The notes under the pieces: model-generated
The model's input: the letters and a program-made list of their open reading frames with translations, nothing else
What the model was told of the DNA's origin: nothing
Database searches by the model: none
Made by a program: the position numbers and the translations under genes
DNA from: Adhaeribacter radiodurans
GTDB taxonomy: Bacteria; Bacteroidota; Bacteroidia; Cytophagales; Hymenobacteraceae
Assembly: GCF_014075995.1 (NCBI RefSeq)
Contig: NZ_CP055153.1
Coordinates: 4,960,001 to 5,024,000, forward strand
Reading direction: 5' to 3'
DNA length: 64,000 nucleotides
Shown: positions 9,512 through 19,748 of the stretch, in pieces
Layout: each line of letters opens with the position of its first letter
Numbering within the stretch: position 1 is the first letter of the stretch

Positions 9512-9821
9512 ATTTTTTACATAAAGTTCTTTAGCCTTAAGGCTTTCATTTAAAAATGGAGGCAATAAATTGGGTAGCCGGTGTTATAAATAGAATCTAA
9601 TTTATAAAATACTTATCCTGACACTAGCCTTCACATAGGAGTTATAACCAGTTAATGTTTAACAACCAGTCTCTCATTTAGTAAAACCTTAGCAAGCAGA
9701 GATCCGCCCGTCGAGAGACTGACTCCTATCTTTAGGCATAATGACGCTTTGATTAATATCTACACGAGTCTACAAAATCAACAATAACGTCTTATAAATT
9801 ACTATTAGCTTTAACTACTGG
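9512..9821. other. 310-bp gap between amylase and transporter genes
   Basis: The gap contains nested inverted repeats: an outer pair ATAGGAGT (9635-9642) with ACTCCTAT (9722-9729) and an inner 9-bp pair CAGTCTCTC (9667-9675) with GAGAGACTG (9713-9721). These could fold the leader of the transporter mRNA. No TAnnTTTG box and no credible gene were seen, so whether the transporter has its own promoter is open. Confidence 0.45.
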
Positions 9822-11645
9822 TTAAAACTCCAACAACCAAGCATCCGCAGGCAGAACATTTACGGGAATACCCGCTTGAATATCCGTTATAAAAAAGGAA
9901 CCACCTGTCAGTATATTTTTAAAAGTTACACTTTTTTTACCGGAAATTTGCAGGGTTTCGAATAAATCCTGGGGTAAATGTATGGTACTTTTTAACTCCT
10001 GGTGCCGGTCGAAATTAGCAATTACCAATACCCGTTGTTGTTCGGTAAAGCGGAGATAAGCGTATTGTTTATGTGAAAAGCCAGGCAGATGGGCTAGTTC
10101 GTAAAATTTACCGCTTCGGATGGCTTGGTTGTGGGCGGTTGTGGTAAGTAATTTCTGGTAAAAGGCTCGTAGATTCTTCTGGCCCTCACTTAATCCACCC
10201 CCATCAAACTGACCATTGTTCATCCATTTCTGATGCTCGGGTACACCCCAGTAATCAAAAATAGTGGTGCGATTATCTTCGCCCCCAAAACCTTCGTTGC
10301 CCCGACCGGGCTCTCCTACCTCCTGCCCGAAATAAATCATCACTGGCCCGGAAGATAAGGTAGCCGAAACGACCATTGCGGGTTTAGCTAACCATGGATT
10401 GCCCGCAAAACCTGCTGAGGCAATCCGTTCCTCGTCATGATTTTCTAAAAAACGAACCATCCGGGAAGAAAAGCCACGGCTTTCCTGGCTCCACACATAG
10501 GTAATATTATTTACGTGCGCGTTTGGTTCATCGCGGATCAGGCGTTTTAGGCCATCGTATAAACCTACCTTGTCGTACAGAAAATCAAATTGGCCAATGG
10601 TAAAATATTTATGGTATTCCTGCGGATTATACGCTTCAGCAATGAAAATAATATTGGGATTTACTTTTTTTACCGCGGGTATTACCCAATTCCAGAATTC
10701 TACCGGCACCATTTCGGCCATGTCGCAGCGGAAACCATCTACGTCTTTTTTCGCCCAGAACACCAGTATACCGCGCATTTTTTCCCAAACCGGCGGAATC
10801 GGATCGAAATACGTTCTCCGGTTATCCAGATAATCAACTCCATAATTAAGTTTTATAGTTTCCGACCAATCATTTAAACTTGGAGTAGCCGAGAACACAT
10901 CGTTACCGGTTGCTTTAGCCGGATTTTCGTCGAATCTACCATCTTTTAAGGAACTTGTAAACGCATCGCCTCCGGCATTGGTACCGGCCGGCACTACAAA
11001 CGAATGTCCTGGAATATAATAAAAATCGTTTTGCGGATGGAAAGCTTTGGTTTTATCATCATTCGCTCCAAAATCTATTACTACGGCTGGTTTAGCATCT
11101 GAGTTATAGGTACGGGCTACGTGATTGGGCACAAAATCAATAATCACTTTTAATTGATGCTGATGCGTCCGCCGGACTAATGCTTCGAATTCAGTCATCC
11201 GGTTTTTAACCTCAATGGCTAAATCCGGAGCTACATCGTAATAATCTTTTATGGCATAAGGTGAACCGGCAATACCTTTTACAATATCCGGGTCATCGGG
11301 TTGTATGCCGTATGCCGAATAATCTGTCATGGTAGCGTGTTCAATAACGCCGGTATACCAAATATGCGAAACACCTAAAGCTTTTATTTCGCTTAAGGCT
11401 TTATCGGTAATGTCGTTAAACTTACCTACGCCATTCTCCTCACGGGAACCGTAATGTTTATTAGTGGTATTTTTATTACCAAATAACCGCACCATTATCT
11501 GGTAAATAATAAATTTATTGTCTTTAACCGGTTCTTCGGTAGTGTATTGCGTATTCATATTTGTTTTGGGCACAGCTTTGGGAGTACATCCTGCCAGCAG
11601 CAGGCTGGTAACTATTAAACCGTTCATCAGGTTTTTAGTTATCAT
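9822..11645 (-). CDS. GH13 alpha-amylase family lipoprotein
   Basis: Secreted alpha-glucan hydrolase anchored to a membrane as a lipoprotein. The 607-residue protein begins with a signal peptide ending in the lipobox LLAGC (Cys20). The four GH13 regions are present in order: IIDFVPNHVA, GFRCDMAEMV with the nucleophile Asp, FIAEAY with the acid/base Glu, and FLENHDEERI. A small beta domain follows at the C-terminus. It lies 20 bp after the GH65 gene. In this context it would shorten maltodextrins or starch before uptake; endo- versus exo-action cannot be told from sequence. Confidence 0.92.
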   Translation of the reverse strand: MITKNLMNGLIVTSLLLAGCTPKAVPKTNMNTQYTTEEPVKDNKFIIYQIMVRLFGNKNTTNKHYGSREENGVGKFNDITDKALSEIKALGVSHIWYTGVIEHATMTDYSAYGIQPDDPDIVKGIAGSPYAIKDYYDVAPDLAIEVKNRMTEFEALVRRTHQHQLKVIIDFVPNHVARTYNSDAKPAVVIDFGANDDKTKAFHPQNDFYYIPGHSFVVPAGTNAGGDAFTSSLKDGRFDENPAKATGNDVFSATPSLNDWSETIKLNYGVDYLDNRRTYFDPIPPVWEKMRGILVFWAKKDVDGFRCDMAEMVPVEFWNWVIPAVKKVNPNIIFIAEAYNPQEYHKYFTIGQFDFLYDKVGLYDGLKRLIRDEPNAHVNNITYVWSQESRGFSSRMVRFLENHDEERIASAGFAGNPWLAKPAMVVSATLSSGPVMIYFGQEVGEPGRGNEGFGGEDNRTTIFDYWGVPEHQKWMNNGQFDGGGLSEGQKNLRAFYQKLLTTTAHNQAIRSGKFYELAHLPGFSHKQYAYLRFTEQQRVLVIANFDRHQELKSTIHLPQDLFETLQISGKKSVTFKNILTGGSFFITDIQAGIPVNVLPADAWLLEF

Positions 11646-11665
11646 TAGAGGTACAAGTTCTCTTA

Positions 11666-13987
11666 CTAAGCGGCAAACTCGTGCTCGGCTAAAACTTGCG
11701 CTTTTGCTTTTATTTCGTACGGCTTATCGTATACTACTACCGAAATATCTTTACCTGACTGATTCGTTAACTGGACACCTACTTTACTTACTTTAATATT
11801 CAGCAAAACACCCCGGAACCCAACTTTAAAAGAAAACGACTGCCATTTGCCGGGCAAAAATGGATTGAAATGCAATTGATTTTTACGTACGCGCATGCCA
11901 CCAAAACCTTCTACCACGCTCATCCAGGTGCCTGCCATGGAGGTAATATGGCAACCGTCTTCAGTATCGTTGTTATAATCGTCGAGATCTAAGCGGGAAG
12001 TACGCAGGTAAAATTGGTAAGCCCGTTCTTCATCGCCAAGTTTGGCGGCCAAAATCGCGTGTACGCACGGCGATAAAGAACTTTCGTGGACAGTGCGGGG
12101 CTCGTAAAAATTAAAATTCCGGCGCATAATTTCTAAGTCAAACCGGTCTTCCAGGAAATAAAAGCCTTGCAACACATCGGCTTGTTTAATAAACGGAGAG
12201 CGCAGAATACGATCCCAGCTCCATTTTTGGTTAAGCGGCCGATCAGCAGGTTTTAAATCTTTTACCAGAATATTTTCTTTGTCCAGGTAATTATCTTGCT
12301 GTAAGAATATACCTCTTTCTTCATCCACGGGCAAATACATATTTTGCAGAATGTGTTGCCATTGCGCTATTTCTTCCTGCTCCCGAAAGCTAGTGTGCTG
12401 CATAATAGCGGCGAATTTATCCGGAGAATTATTTTTTACTTTTTCAATTGCTTCCAGGGTATATTCGAGGCACCATAGGGCCATAGTACTGGTGTACCAG
12501 TTATTATTAACGTTATTTTCGTACTCGTTAGGGCCGGTTACGCCCAGCATCACGTATTGCTGTTTCGCCTCGCTCCAGTTTACCCGCTGCGCCCAAAACC
12601 GCGCAATGCCTAATAGTACTTCTAAACCATACTCATTTAAATAAGCGGCATCGCCGGTATATCGCACGTAATTATAAATGGCAAAGGCAATAGCAGCATT
12701 CCGGTGAATTTCTTCGAAGGTAATTTCCCACTCATTATGGCATTCTTCGCCGTTGATGGTTACCATTGGATACAAGGCCGCACCATTAGTAAATCCTAGT
12801 TTTTCGGCGTTTTCAATGGCTTTTTGCAGGTGCTTGTAGCGGTAAATAAGTAAATTACGAGTTACCTGCGGATCGGCAGTAGCCAGGTAAAAAGGTACGC
12901 AGTAAGCTTCGGTGTCCCAGTAAGTAGTACCGCCGTATTTTTCGCCGGTAAAACCTTTCGGGCCAATATTTAAGCGGGCATCTTCGCCGGTATAGGTCTG
13001 GTTTAATTGAAAAATATTAAACCGGATACCTTGTTGTGCGGTAATATCGCCTTCAATTGCAATGTCACTTTCTTCCCATTTCGCTATCCAGGCTTTTGCT
13101 TGCTCCTGCAACATCTGGTCAAAACCTTTATGCGATATTTTTTGGATTACTTCCCGGCAATGTTGTAATAGCTGTTCTTTAGGATAATTTTCGGAAGATA
13201 AGTTAGCAGCAAATTTAAAGATGACTGTTTCTTCCTGCTGTTTAGTTGCCACAGTAAACTGGCTGGCTACATATTTTTCTCTTTGGATAGTTTGGGATTG
13301 TACCTCTACTGGCTGACCATTCTGGTAAACGGCAATCTGCATTCCGGTACAAACTTCAAAAGCCGTTTTCTTCGTGCGCATGGTCAGGAAAGCCGTATCG
13401 GTGTTTACTTCTTTCGTAACTTCCTCCCAAAATTTTTCGTCGTAGTTGGCATCCTGGTTTTTTACATCACCATCAATAAAAGGAGTAAAAGTAAAATTAC
13501 CGGAAAAGTTAAGCGGTGTTATACGGTAGCAGATAGCACCGGCCTCGTCGTCAACGATGCTGCAGAAGCGTTTAGTGTTTACTTTTACCTGTTTGCCGCT
13601 GGGTAACTCGGCGGTAAACGAACGCTGCAAATAACCTTCGCGCATGTTTAGTACCCGACGAAAATCGGAAATTTTAGCTGTGTGCAAATCAAGGGTTTCG
13701 TCGTCTATTTTTACGTCAATACCAATCCAATTGGCGGCATTAAGTACTTTGGCAAAATATTCCGGGTAACCATTTTTCCACCAGCCTACGCGGGTTTTAT
13801 CAGGGTAATAAACCCCGGCCACATAATTACCCGGCAAACTTTCGCCGGTGTAGGTTTCTTCAAAATTCGCCCGCTGCCCCATGCGGCCGTTGCCCAAACT
13901 AAAAATACTTTCGGATATCTTGTTCAGGTGCGGATCGAAACCTTCTTCAATAATATTCCACTCATCTACTTTTATATAATTTTTCAT
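11666..13987 (-). CDS. GH65 phosphorylase, probable maltose phosphorylase
   Basis: Inverting phosphorolysis of an alpha-glucoside, most likely maltose, to beta-glucose-1-phosphate and glucose. The 773 residues have the GH65 layout: N-terminal beta-sandwich to about residue 270, then an alpha/alpha barrel with GGTTYWDTEAYCVPFYLA, ECHNEWEITFEEIHRNAA and GPNEYENNVNNNWYTS, whose Glu is the family's general acid. The phosphate-site segment with IKQADVLQGFYFLEDRF and HESSLSPCVHA is also there. No signal peptide, so cytoplasmic. Kojibiose or nigerose phosphorylase remains possible, but the amylase and pgmB neighbours favour maltose. Confidence 0.9.
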   Translation of the reverse strand: MKNYIKVDEWNIIEEGFDPHLNKISESIFSLGNGRMGQRANFEETYTGESLPGNYVAGVYYPDKTRVGWWKNGYPEYFAKVLNAANWIGIDVKIDDETLDLHTAKISDFRRVLNMREGYLQRSFTAELPSGKQVKVNTKRFCSIVDDEAGAICYRITPLNFSGNFTFTPFIDGDVKNQDANYDEKFWEEVTKEVNTDTAFLTMRTKKTAFEVCTGMQIAVYQNGQPVEVQSQTIQREKYVASQFTVATKQQEETVIFKFAANLSSENYPKEQLLQHCREVIQKISHKGFDQMLQEQAKAWIAKWEESDIAIEGDITAQQGIRFNIFQLNQTYTGEDARLNIGPKGFTGEKYGGTTYWDTEAYCVPFYLATADPQVTRNLLIYRYKHLQKAIENAEKLGFTNGAALYPMVTINGEECHNEWEITFEEIHRNAAIAFAIYNYVRYTGDAAYLNEYGLEVLLGIARFWAQRVNWSEAKQQYVMLGVTGPNEYENNVNNNWYTSTMALWCLEYTLEAIEKVKNNSPDKFAAIMQHTSFREQEEIAQWQHILQNMYLPVDEERGIFLQQDNYLDKENILVKDLKPADRPLNQKWSWDRILRSPFIKQADVLQGFYFLEDRFDLEIMRRNFNFYEPRTVHESSLSPCVHAILAAKLGDEERAYQFYLRTSRLDLDDYNNDTEDGCHITSMAGTWMSVVEGFGGMRVRKNQLHFNPFLPGKWQSFSFKVGFRGVLLNIKVSKVGVQLTNQSGKDISVVVYDKPYEIKAKAQVLAEHEFAA

Positions 13988-14193
13988 GATGATTCGATTG
14001 CTTAGAATAAAACGTTTAGAGTCCTAAAATATATTCTTCTTAACTGCTTTTACTTTTAGTTGGAACAATAAGAAATTAAATTGCTTGTATTCAAAAAGAA
14101 ACGGTTTAGCCACGAAGTTATCAACCACTCTAATCCCTCTTTATCCAAGGCAGGAGGCTTATTTACTATTTATCAGCTACCAAGTACCATTTA

Positions 14194-14853
14194 CTATTTT
14201 TGCAATAAATCTAATGCCTGTAATTTTTCCAGGGTCATTTCGTGTAATCCGGCAATTACTAAATCCGCTTCCGTTAATACCTCCGGCGACCCAATACCTA
14301 CTACTTTCATACTACCGGCTTTAGCAGCTTGCACTCCCGCAATTGCATCTTCAAAAACAACGCACTCCGCTGAATTTAAACCAAGCGCTTCAGCCCCTTT
14401 CAAAAACACTTCCGGATCTGGCTTAGAAGCGGTTACGTGGTTTCCGTCTACAATGGCATCGAAGAGCGGCAACAAACCAACCCGTTCCAGAATAGTAGCT
14501 GAATTTTTACTCGCTGACCCAAGCGCCGTTTTTAAGCCCGCTGCTTTGGCGGTTTGTAAGAATTCTTTTGCGCCGGGTAAAATTTCAGAAGGCTGCATGC
14601 GGTTAATCATTTCCACGTACCATTGGTTTTTGCGGGTAGCTAACTCGGTTTGCTCTACGGGAGTTTTGCTTACATTGCCCCAGCCCAGAATTAACTCTAA
14701 CGACCGTACGCGGCTTACTCCTTTTAATTGCTCGTTTTGATGCTCGGTAAAATCAAACCCCAATTCATTAGCTAACCGCTTCCAGGCTTGATAATGATAC
14801 ACTGCGGTATCTACAATAACTCCGTCTAAATCAAAAATACAGGCCTTAATCAT
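14194..14853 (-). CDS. pgmB: Beta-phosphoglucomutase
   Basis: HAD-superfamily enzyme that converts beta-glucose-1-phosphate, the product of the GH65 enzyme, to glucose-6-phosphate. The 219-residue protein starts MIKACIFDLDGVIVDTA with nucleophile Asp8 and acid/base Asp10. Further motifs are ALGSASKNS, the Lys site in VTASKPDPEVF and the metal-binding FEDAIAGVQAA. It is the first gene of the leftward locus pgmB, GH65, GH13, MFS, with a 206-bp gap before GH65. Confidence 0.93.
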   Translation of the reverse strand: MIKACIFDLDGVIVDTAVYHYQAWKRLANELGFDFTEHQNEQLKGVSRVRSLELILGWGNVSKTPVEQTELATRKNQWYVEMINRMQPSEILPGAKEFLQTAKAAGLKTALGSASKNSATILERVGLLPLFDAIVDGNHVTASKPDPEVFLKGAEALGLNSAECVVFEDAIAGVQAAKAGSMKVVGIGSPEVLTEADLVIAGLHEMTLEKLQALDLLQK

Positions 14854-15167
14854 ACATTTAGTCGATAATTTGTGGTCTGCAGCCCACAGCTGAAATTTTG
14901 AATATTAGCTTATTTTTTCTTTTACTCGAAAGCAGCGGTAATATATTAAAAAATTAATTTATTACTATATTAATTAATAACTTTACTGGTTTTCAGCTCC
15001 GCGTAAATTTTATATAATTTCTGACGATTAGCATCTTGCCGGTATTCCTAACAGGTAGGTTTAGCTTTTTTAAGTGAGATTGATTAAATGATTAAATCCA
15101 TTCGGACTAAATCTTTTTTACCTTATTGTTAACGGTAAGTAATGCTTCTTATCAGAGAACTTTAATT
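14854..15167. other. 314-bp intergenic region upstream of pgmB
   Basis: AT-rich stretch between the pgmB start and the end of the phosphatase-barrel gene. The promoter of the maltodextrin locus should be here, but I found no clear TAnnTTTG box or operator palindrome, and no regulator gene lies in the window. Confidence 0.4.
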
Positions 15168-18100
15168 TTAAAATAAAAAACCGTAAGTAAGATTAAAGTA
15201 CCGGGTTTCGCCGCCGATAGAATACGTACCGGAAAAAACAGCTTTATTAAAGAGATCTACCCAGGCTCCTACCCCATAACTGTGATGCAACTCTTTAAAT
15301 AATTTTTGCGACGTATCTGTATCGGCAAATACGCGACCGGTATCGTAAAATAACAACGTACCAAACTTACCCGGAAACAAATACAAGTTAAATTTAAATA
15401 ATTGAATGCGGGCTTCGGCGTTGGCGTAAACGCTACTGCGGCCGGCAAAGCGGTTTCGGTTATAGCCGCGCAAATTAGTAGTTCCGCCTAAAGTGTTAGC
15501 TTGAAAAAAACGGTAATCGCCAAAATTATGAGCGGCTCCCAAACGCCCGGCCCAGGTTAACTGAAAAGGAAAATTTGGGGTGAGATAAAAAATTGCCTGC
15601 GAATTTATGTTCGTATATCGTAAACGGTTATGCCCTATTTCGCGGTTAAACGTTACTTCGTTCAAAAACTTAATGCCAATGTACGGATTCAATGGGTTGC
15701 TCGCCGCCTCCAGGTTCAGAAATAGCCGCAGCCCCAAGTATTTATTTGTTTCGTAAACGCCTTGGTTTTCATCGGTGGTTCGTGCCAATCTTTGGGCTTG
15801 GTTACCAGAAGCCGCCGAATCTATCCGAAAATTATCGTATTGCGGACCAATACCAAATTTTAAAAAACTTACAATATCTTTATTAATGGTAGGCGAAAAG
15901 TACAACCGGGAAAATTTTAGTCTATAATCTTTAATTTCACTTAAGTCTGCGCCCGTTTTATTACCTTGGCCAAAATAATTAAATAACAATTGCGGGTTAT
16001 AATAAGAAGTTTTTATACCTAAATCATAATTACCGAACAAGCGTTTTAAGTCTGCCTGGTAGTGGATGTTAAACGACGACGAAGCAAAAAGATAATTGCC
16101 CTGCAAGCGGTGTTCAGCGGCGTAAGGCTCTTTCCGGAACTTGCGGGTGCGGTAAACCAAACCTACTCCCAGGTAAAATTTATCGTCGGGGTTAAAACCG
16201 AAAGGCAAGCGCGGGCCAAAATATGGCATTTGCGATGCCGTGCGGTCGTAACTGTTTACTTCTTTGTATTCTTTTGTTTCGTCTTTTGTTTCGGCCCCGA
16301 AAGCCAGATAATTGTCGGCTTTGGTATCGTACACTATGGTTTTACGGCGGAGTCCTTTTACAACGGAATTGTCCGAAATGCTGTCGTGGTCACTACCGCC
16401 AATTATACGCACCCGGATGCCTTTATCTACTCGCCCGCTCACGTTAAAAACATCGTCCCCTCCTAATCCATACAAACGAATTTCTTTGGTTTCATCTGTC
16501 CGGAAAGTGCGGTTGTATACCTGGCGGCCAATAGAGCCATCGCGACGAATATTATTTACTAATAACTGGGTTTGATCGTTATTTAAGCGGGTTATAACAA
16601 ATTTTTCGCGTTTATCACTTCCGGCCACATCTACCGTTTTGGCCAGAAAATAATAATAATCGGCGGCTAATTGCGGCAAGTAGTTGCGCCGGGATTTGAG
16701 TTTAGCAGCAATTTCTGCTCCGGATAATTTAGTAATTTCTGAAGGCCACTGTTGAATGGCTTCCTGAATAATTGCATCCGTAACGTTTTGCTTTATTTTT
16801 TCCGCTTCGGCTATCCATTGTTCTTTGGTTACAGAAGCTAAAAAAGTACGGTCGGTAGTTAAAGCAGTTAAATTAAGGCCAATATAATCGTTAAAGGTGT
16901 AATCAAAATTTTGCACATTGCGCACGGCCCATTTGCGGGTAAGTAAATAAGGAATAAAACCATCCGCTTTAAAAAATACTACATCCCGGTCTTTAGGCAC
17001 AGGCTCAAAAACCCGTTCGTCGTTGGTCTTACGTTCTATCCAGCGCCACTGACCTTCGTGCCGGTCCCAGTCTCCAATTAGCATATCAAAAAGCCGCGCT
17101 CGGGCATAACTTACTTCATTTACTGTATTGTCGTTATCCTGACGTTTGCGTTCGAGCACTTTATCGGTACCTACTAAATTTCTGGCAAAACCCAGACTGG
17201 CTACGTTACGGTGATCTTCGTCGGGATTTTCTTCCAGAATGGCTACCTGGTTATTAAAAACTGCCTGATACTTACCTAAACGCGGGTCGTTGGGCACGTA
17301 CACCAATTTAGGATTAACGTGATATACCCCAGCGGCATCGGCCAGACGGGGCAAGATTAAGGCTCCGTACGGATGCTGCGCCGAAATCTGATCCTGAAGT
17401 AAATCCTGAACCAAGGTTTGGCGCAAATCAGGTGGCAGAATACGGGCCGGGTTTTTATTGACCGAACGAAGGGAAAACTCCCGGCCGGCTTCGTTGCGCA
17501 ACCGAAGCGAAGTAGTTTGTTTACCACCACCCAAACGGTAAGGAACCAGACCTTCTTGTTCGGTTTGTAAATCTAAAAGGGGCATTTTTACGGGAGTAGC
17601 CCATTCGCGGCGGTAATGTGCGCCTAATAAAAATTGCTTGGTTTTACCGGCTTGGTATTGTTCCGGATTTGCCGCTATGGTAATGCTGCTATCTTTAAAA
17701 CTTAGAGTAGATGCCACTATTGGCGTTTGTTTAACCGGAGCAGCATCCTGGCGCTGGTATATTTTCGTCCGGAATAGTAATTCTCCCTGGTCGCCGTTTC
17801 CTTTGGGTTCCCAGAATTCGAGCCAGGCTTCGCCGTTTTTATAATAATTTACTACGCCAAAGCCTTTTTGTTCGTGGCCAAATTGAGCTTCGTCTCCTCC
17901 GCGCTTCATGTACTGCGTTTTGCAGCCCGAGCCGCTTACTATAGCGGGTACGTTATTTTTTTTAAAGTATTGTAAATTATGGTCGTGGCCGGCGGCATAT
18001 ACTACGTTGGGGTATTTCTTAAAAATATTCATTAAGCCGTTCACGTAGGCCTGGTACTTAGGGTGCGGAATATCCTGACTAATACCTCCGTACCGACGAG

Positions 18101-18944
18101 CCCATGGGTAAATAGAACCAATTACTGGCAGAGGTACTACTAACCACGGATTTAACATGGTTAACGGAAAAATATGATCGGCTAACCGGAAATTACCGCC
18201 GTGGGTACCGTTGGTTTGTAAAGGATGGTGCCCTACTACCATAATGTTTTTGCCCCGGTTTTTACTAATTATATCTTCCAGTTGCACGAGCACTTCCGCT
18301 TCGTCGGAAACATTGCAGTAATTGTTAGGGCCGTAGGGGCGCTCTTCGCTTTGCAACCACCATTGGGAATTAAGAGCAATTAATACCAGATCTTCTTGCA
18401 AAAAAACTTCGTACGGGCCGGGGCAGCCTTCGTCGGGCACATAAAAGTTACCTCCATTCACGGCCGAAGTATCTTGCAGGTACTCTTCCACAAATACTTC
18501 TTGCCGGATAACGGATTGCAAGCCACCTGGTCGCCCCTGAGCCCAGTCGTGGTTACCCGGAATCATGTACTTTTCGCCTTTGTAACCTTGTAAAATATCC
18601 AGTTGGGTGCGCATGCGCTCTTCATCGGTTTTCCGGCCAGGGCTACCCGGTTCAGTCAAGCCAAAAGAGTAAATATTATCGCCCAGAAATACAACGGCGC
18701 TTTTTTCGCCGGCCACTTGTAATTGCTTGCGCAGAAAATTTAATGAAGGTTCTAGCGGGTTCCGGGCGGGCGCTCCCACATCGCCGATTAAAAAGATAGA
18801 ATAATTTAACTGGTTAGCTGCGGGTGGAGTATTCTGCTGCCAGTTTAGTACATCTTGCCGGTAATAAGGTTGATGTACGGCACATGCTGTTATTAAAAAA
18901 AGAATTAACCAGAAGGAGAAACGGCTCAGGTAAATTTTATTCAT
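15168..18944 (-). CDS. Lipoprotein fusing a calcineurin-type phosphatase to an outer-membrane beta-barrel
   Basis: A 1258-residue envelope protein starting at the ATG at 18944. The signal peptide ends in ITAC (Cys21). Residues about 40-380 form a metallophosphoesterase with all family motifs: FLIGDVGA, VFLGDNIYSFG, MIPGNHDWAQG, VVGHHPLQTNG and AAGHDHNLQ. A middle region of some 500 residues holds GDWDRHEGQW near residue 623 and PKDRDVVFF soon after, which resemble catalytic-loop motifs of atypical kinases. From about residue 880 alternating strands form a BamA/ShlB-type barrel ending in YFNLTYGFLF with a terminal aromatic. The phosphatase and barrel calls are firm, the middle-domain idea is inference, and the substrate is unknown. 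Confidence 0.85.
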   Translation of the reverse strand: MNKIYLSRFSFWLILFLITACAVHQPYYRQDVLNWQQNTPPAANQLNYSIFLIGDVGAPARNPLEPSLNFLRKQLQVAGEKSAVVFLGDNIYSFGLTEPGSPGRKTDEERMRTQLDILQGYKGEKYMIPGNHDWAQGRPGGLQSVIRQEVFVEEYLQDTSAVNGGNFYVPDEGCPGPYEVFLQEDLVLIALNSQWWLQSEERPYGPNNYCNVSDEAEVLVQLEDIISKNRGKNIMVVGHHPLQTNGTHGGNFRLADHIFPLTMLNPWLVVPLPVIGSIYPWARRYGGISQDIPHPKYQAYVNGLMNIFKKYPNVVYAAGHDHNLQYFKKNNVPAIVSGSGCKTQYMKRGGDEAQFGHEQKGFGVVNYYKNGEAWLEFWEPKGNGDQGELLFRTKIYQRQDAAPVKQTPIVASTLSFKDSSITIAANPEQYQAGKTKQFLLGAHYRREWATPVKMPLLDLQTEQEGLVPYRLGGGKQTTSLRLRNEAGREFSLRSVNKNPARILPPDLRQTLVQDLLQDQISAQHPYGALILPRLADAAGVYHVNPKLVYVPNDPRLGKYQAVFNNQVAILEENPDEDHRNVASLGFARNLVGTDKVLERKRQDNDNTVNEVSYARARLFDMLIGDWDRHEGQWRWIERKTNDERVFEPVPKDRDVVFFKADGFIPYLLTRKWAVRNVQNFDYTFNDYIGLNLTALTTDRTFLASVTKEQWIAEAEKIKQNVTDAIIQEAIQQWPSEITKLSGAEIAAKLKSRRNYLPQLAADYYYFLAKTVDVAGSDKREKFVITRLNNDQTQLLVNNIRRDGSIGRQVYNRTFRTDETKEIRLYGLGGDDVFNVSGRVDKGIRVRIIGGSDHDSISDNSVVKGLRRKTIVYDTKADNYLAFGAETKDETKEYKEVNSYDRTASQMPYFGPRLPFGFNPDDKFYLGVGLVYRTRKFRKEPYAAEHRLQGNYLFASSSFNIHYQADLKRLFGNYDLGIKTSYYNPQLLFNYFGQGNKTGADLSEIKDYRLKFSRLYFSPTINKDIVSFLKFGIGPQYDNFRIDSAASGNQAQRLARTTDENQGVYETNKYLGLRLFLNLEAASNPLNPYIGIKFLNEVTFNREIGHNRLRYTNINSQAIFYLTPNFPFQLTWAGRLGAAHNFGDYRFFQANTLGGTTNLRGYNRNRFAGRSSVYANAEARIQLFKFNLYLFPGKFGTLLFYDTGRVFADTDTSQKLFKELHHSYGVGAWVDLFNKAVFSGTYSIGGETRYFNLTYGFLF

Positions 18945-19748
18945 AGAAACATATTCAATACAAAGCAAATACTCCGGGTAGCGCTTATTGGTTTACTTAC
19001 ATGGCTGATGTTCTTTTCGAATTTCTAATTAGCTGTTTTTACTAGCCATATCATCTGAAATAGATTCCGAAAGAAACGCCTCGTTTTCTGACCAACTGGT
19101 AAAAGTATACGCATTATCTTACCCAATGTATAGAAAGGAAAATGTTTTCTTCTAAGACCATATTTATGTCAAGCGCTTTAAAAAAATAAGACAAGAAGCC
19201 GGAGTAAATAAAGCGACCAAAGCCTTCCAGACACAACATTCTTACATATTTAATTTTCAGCTATTTACCCTTGTCTTTATATCAAACTATCAAGCAATGA
19301 AATACAAGTATCAAGATGTTAGACTTTTGTGTGAATTGACAATTAAATATTAAGGCCTTTTTACTACATTCTCGTTAGAAAGGATAGTAAATTAATTTTA
19401 ACCAGTTACTTAGCTATTTTAGTAAAACCTCGGAATAAAATTGCTAAATAATAGACTTGTGGTGCATTCTGTTTTAACTGAATTTGCGGGCGCTTAATAA
19501 AACTAAGATTATTTTTAAGTACTTGATCCTAAATCTAAAAACACAACGGCAACTTTGTGATTTATTGGGTACAAAAAGAAGTACTTACTAATAATTCTGG
19601 AAAAAAGGTTAATTTAGTTCGGTTAATAATACCTACAATCCCCGAAAGGTTAAGTTAACCTTACCTTAATTATTAGCGTTTTACTACTTTACAAAGCTTA
19701 GTACCACTCAATTACTTTAATATCACCTATGCGCCGCGTCGTTATTAT
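18945..19748. other. 804-bp divergent intergenic region
   Basis: Long AT-rich region between the phosphatase-barrel gene and the HD-PycTM gene. I see no credible frame on either strand and no RNA gene. The only structured element noted is a 17-base palindrome AAGGTTAAGTTAACCTT at 19646-19662, about 90 bases upstream of the HD-PycTM start, which could be an operator. Confidence 0.45.

Noticed and set aside
15692-18593. Several plus-strand open frames of 64 to 134 codons across the phosphatase-barrel gene
   Set aside because: They are antisense to a long intact gene with clear domains and show no motif of their own.
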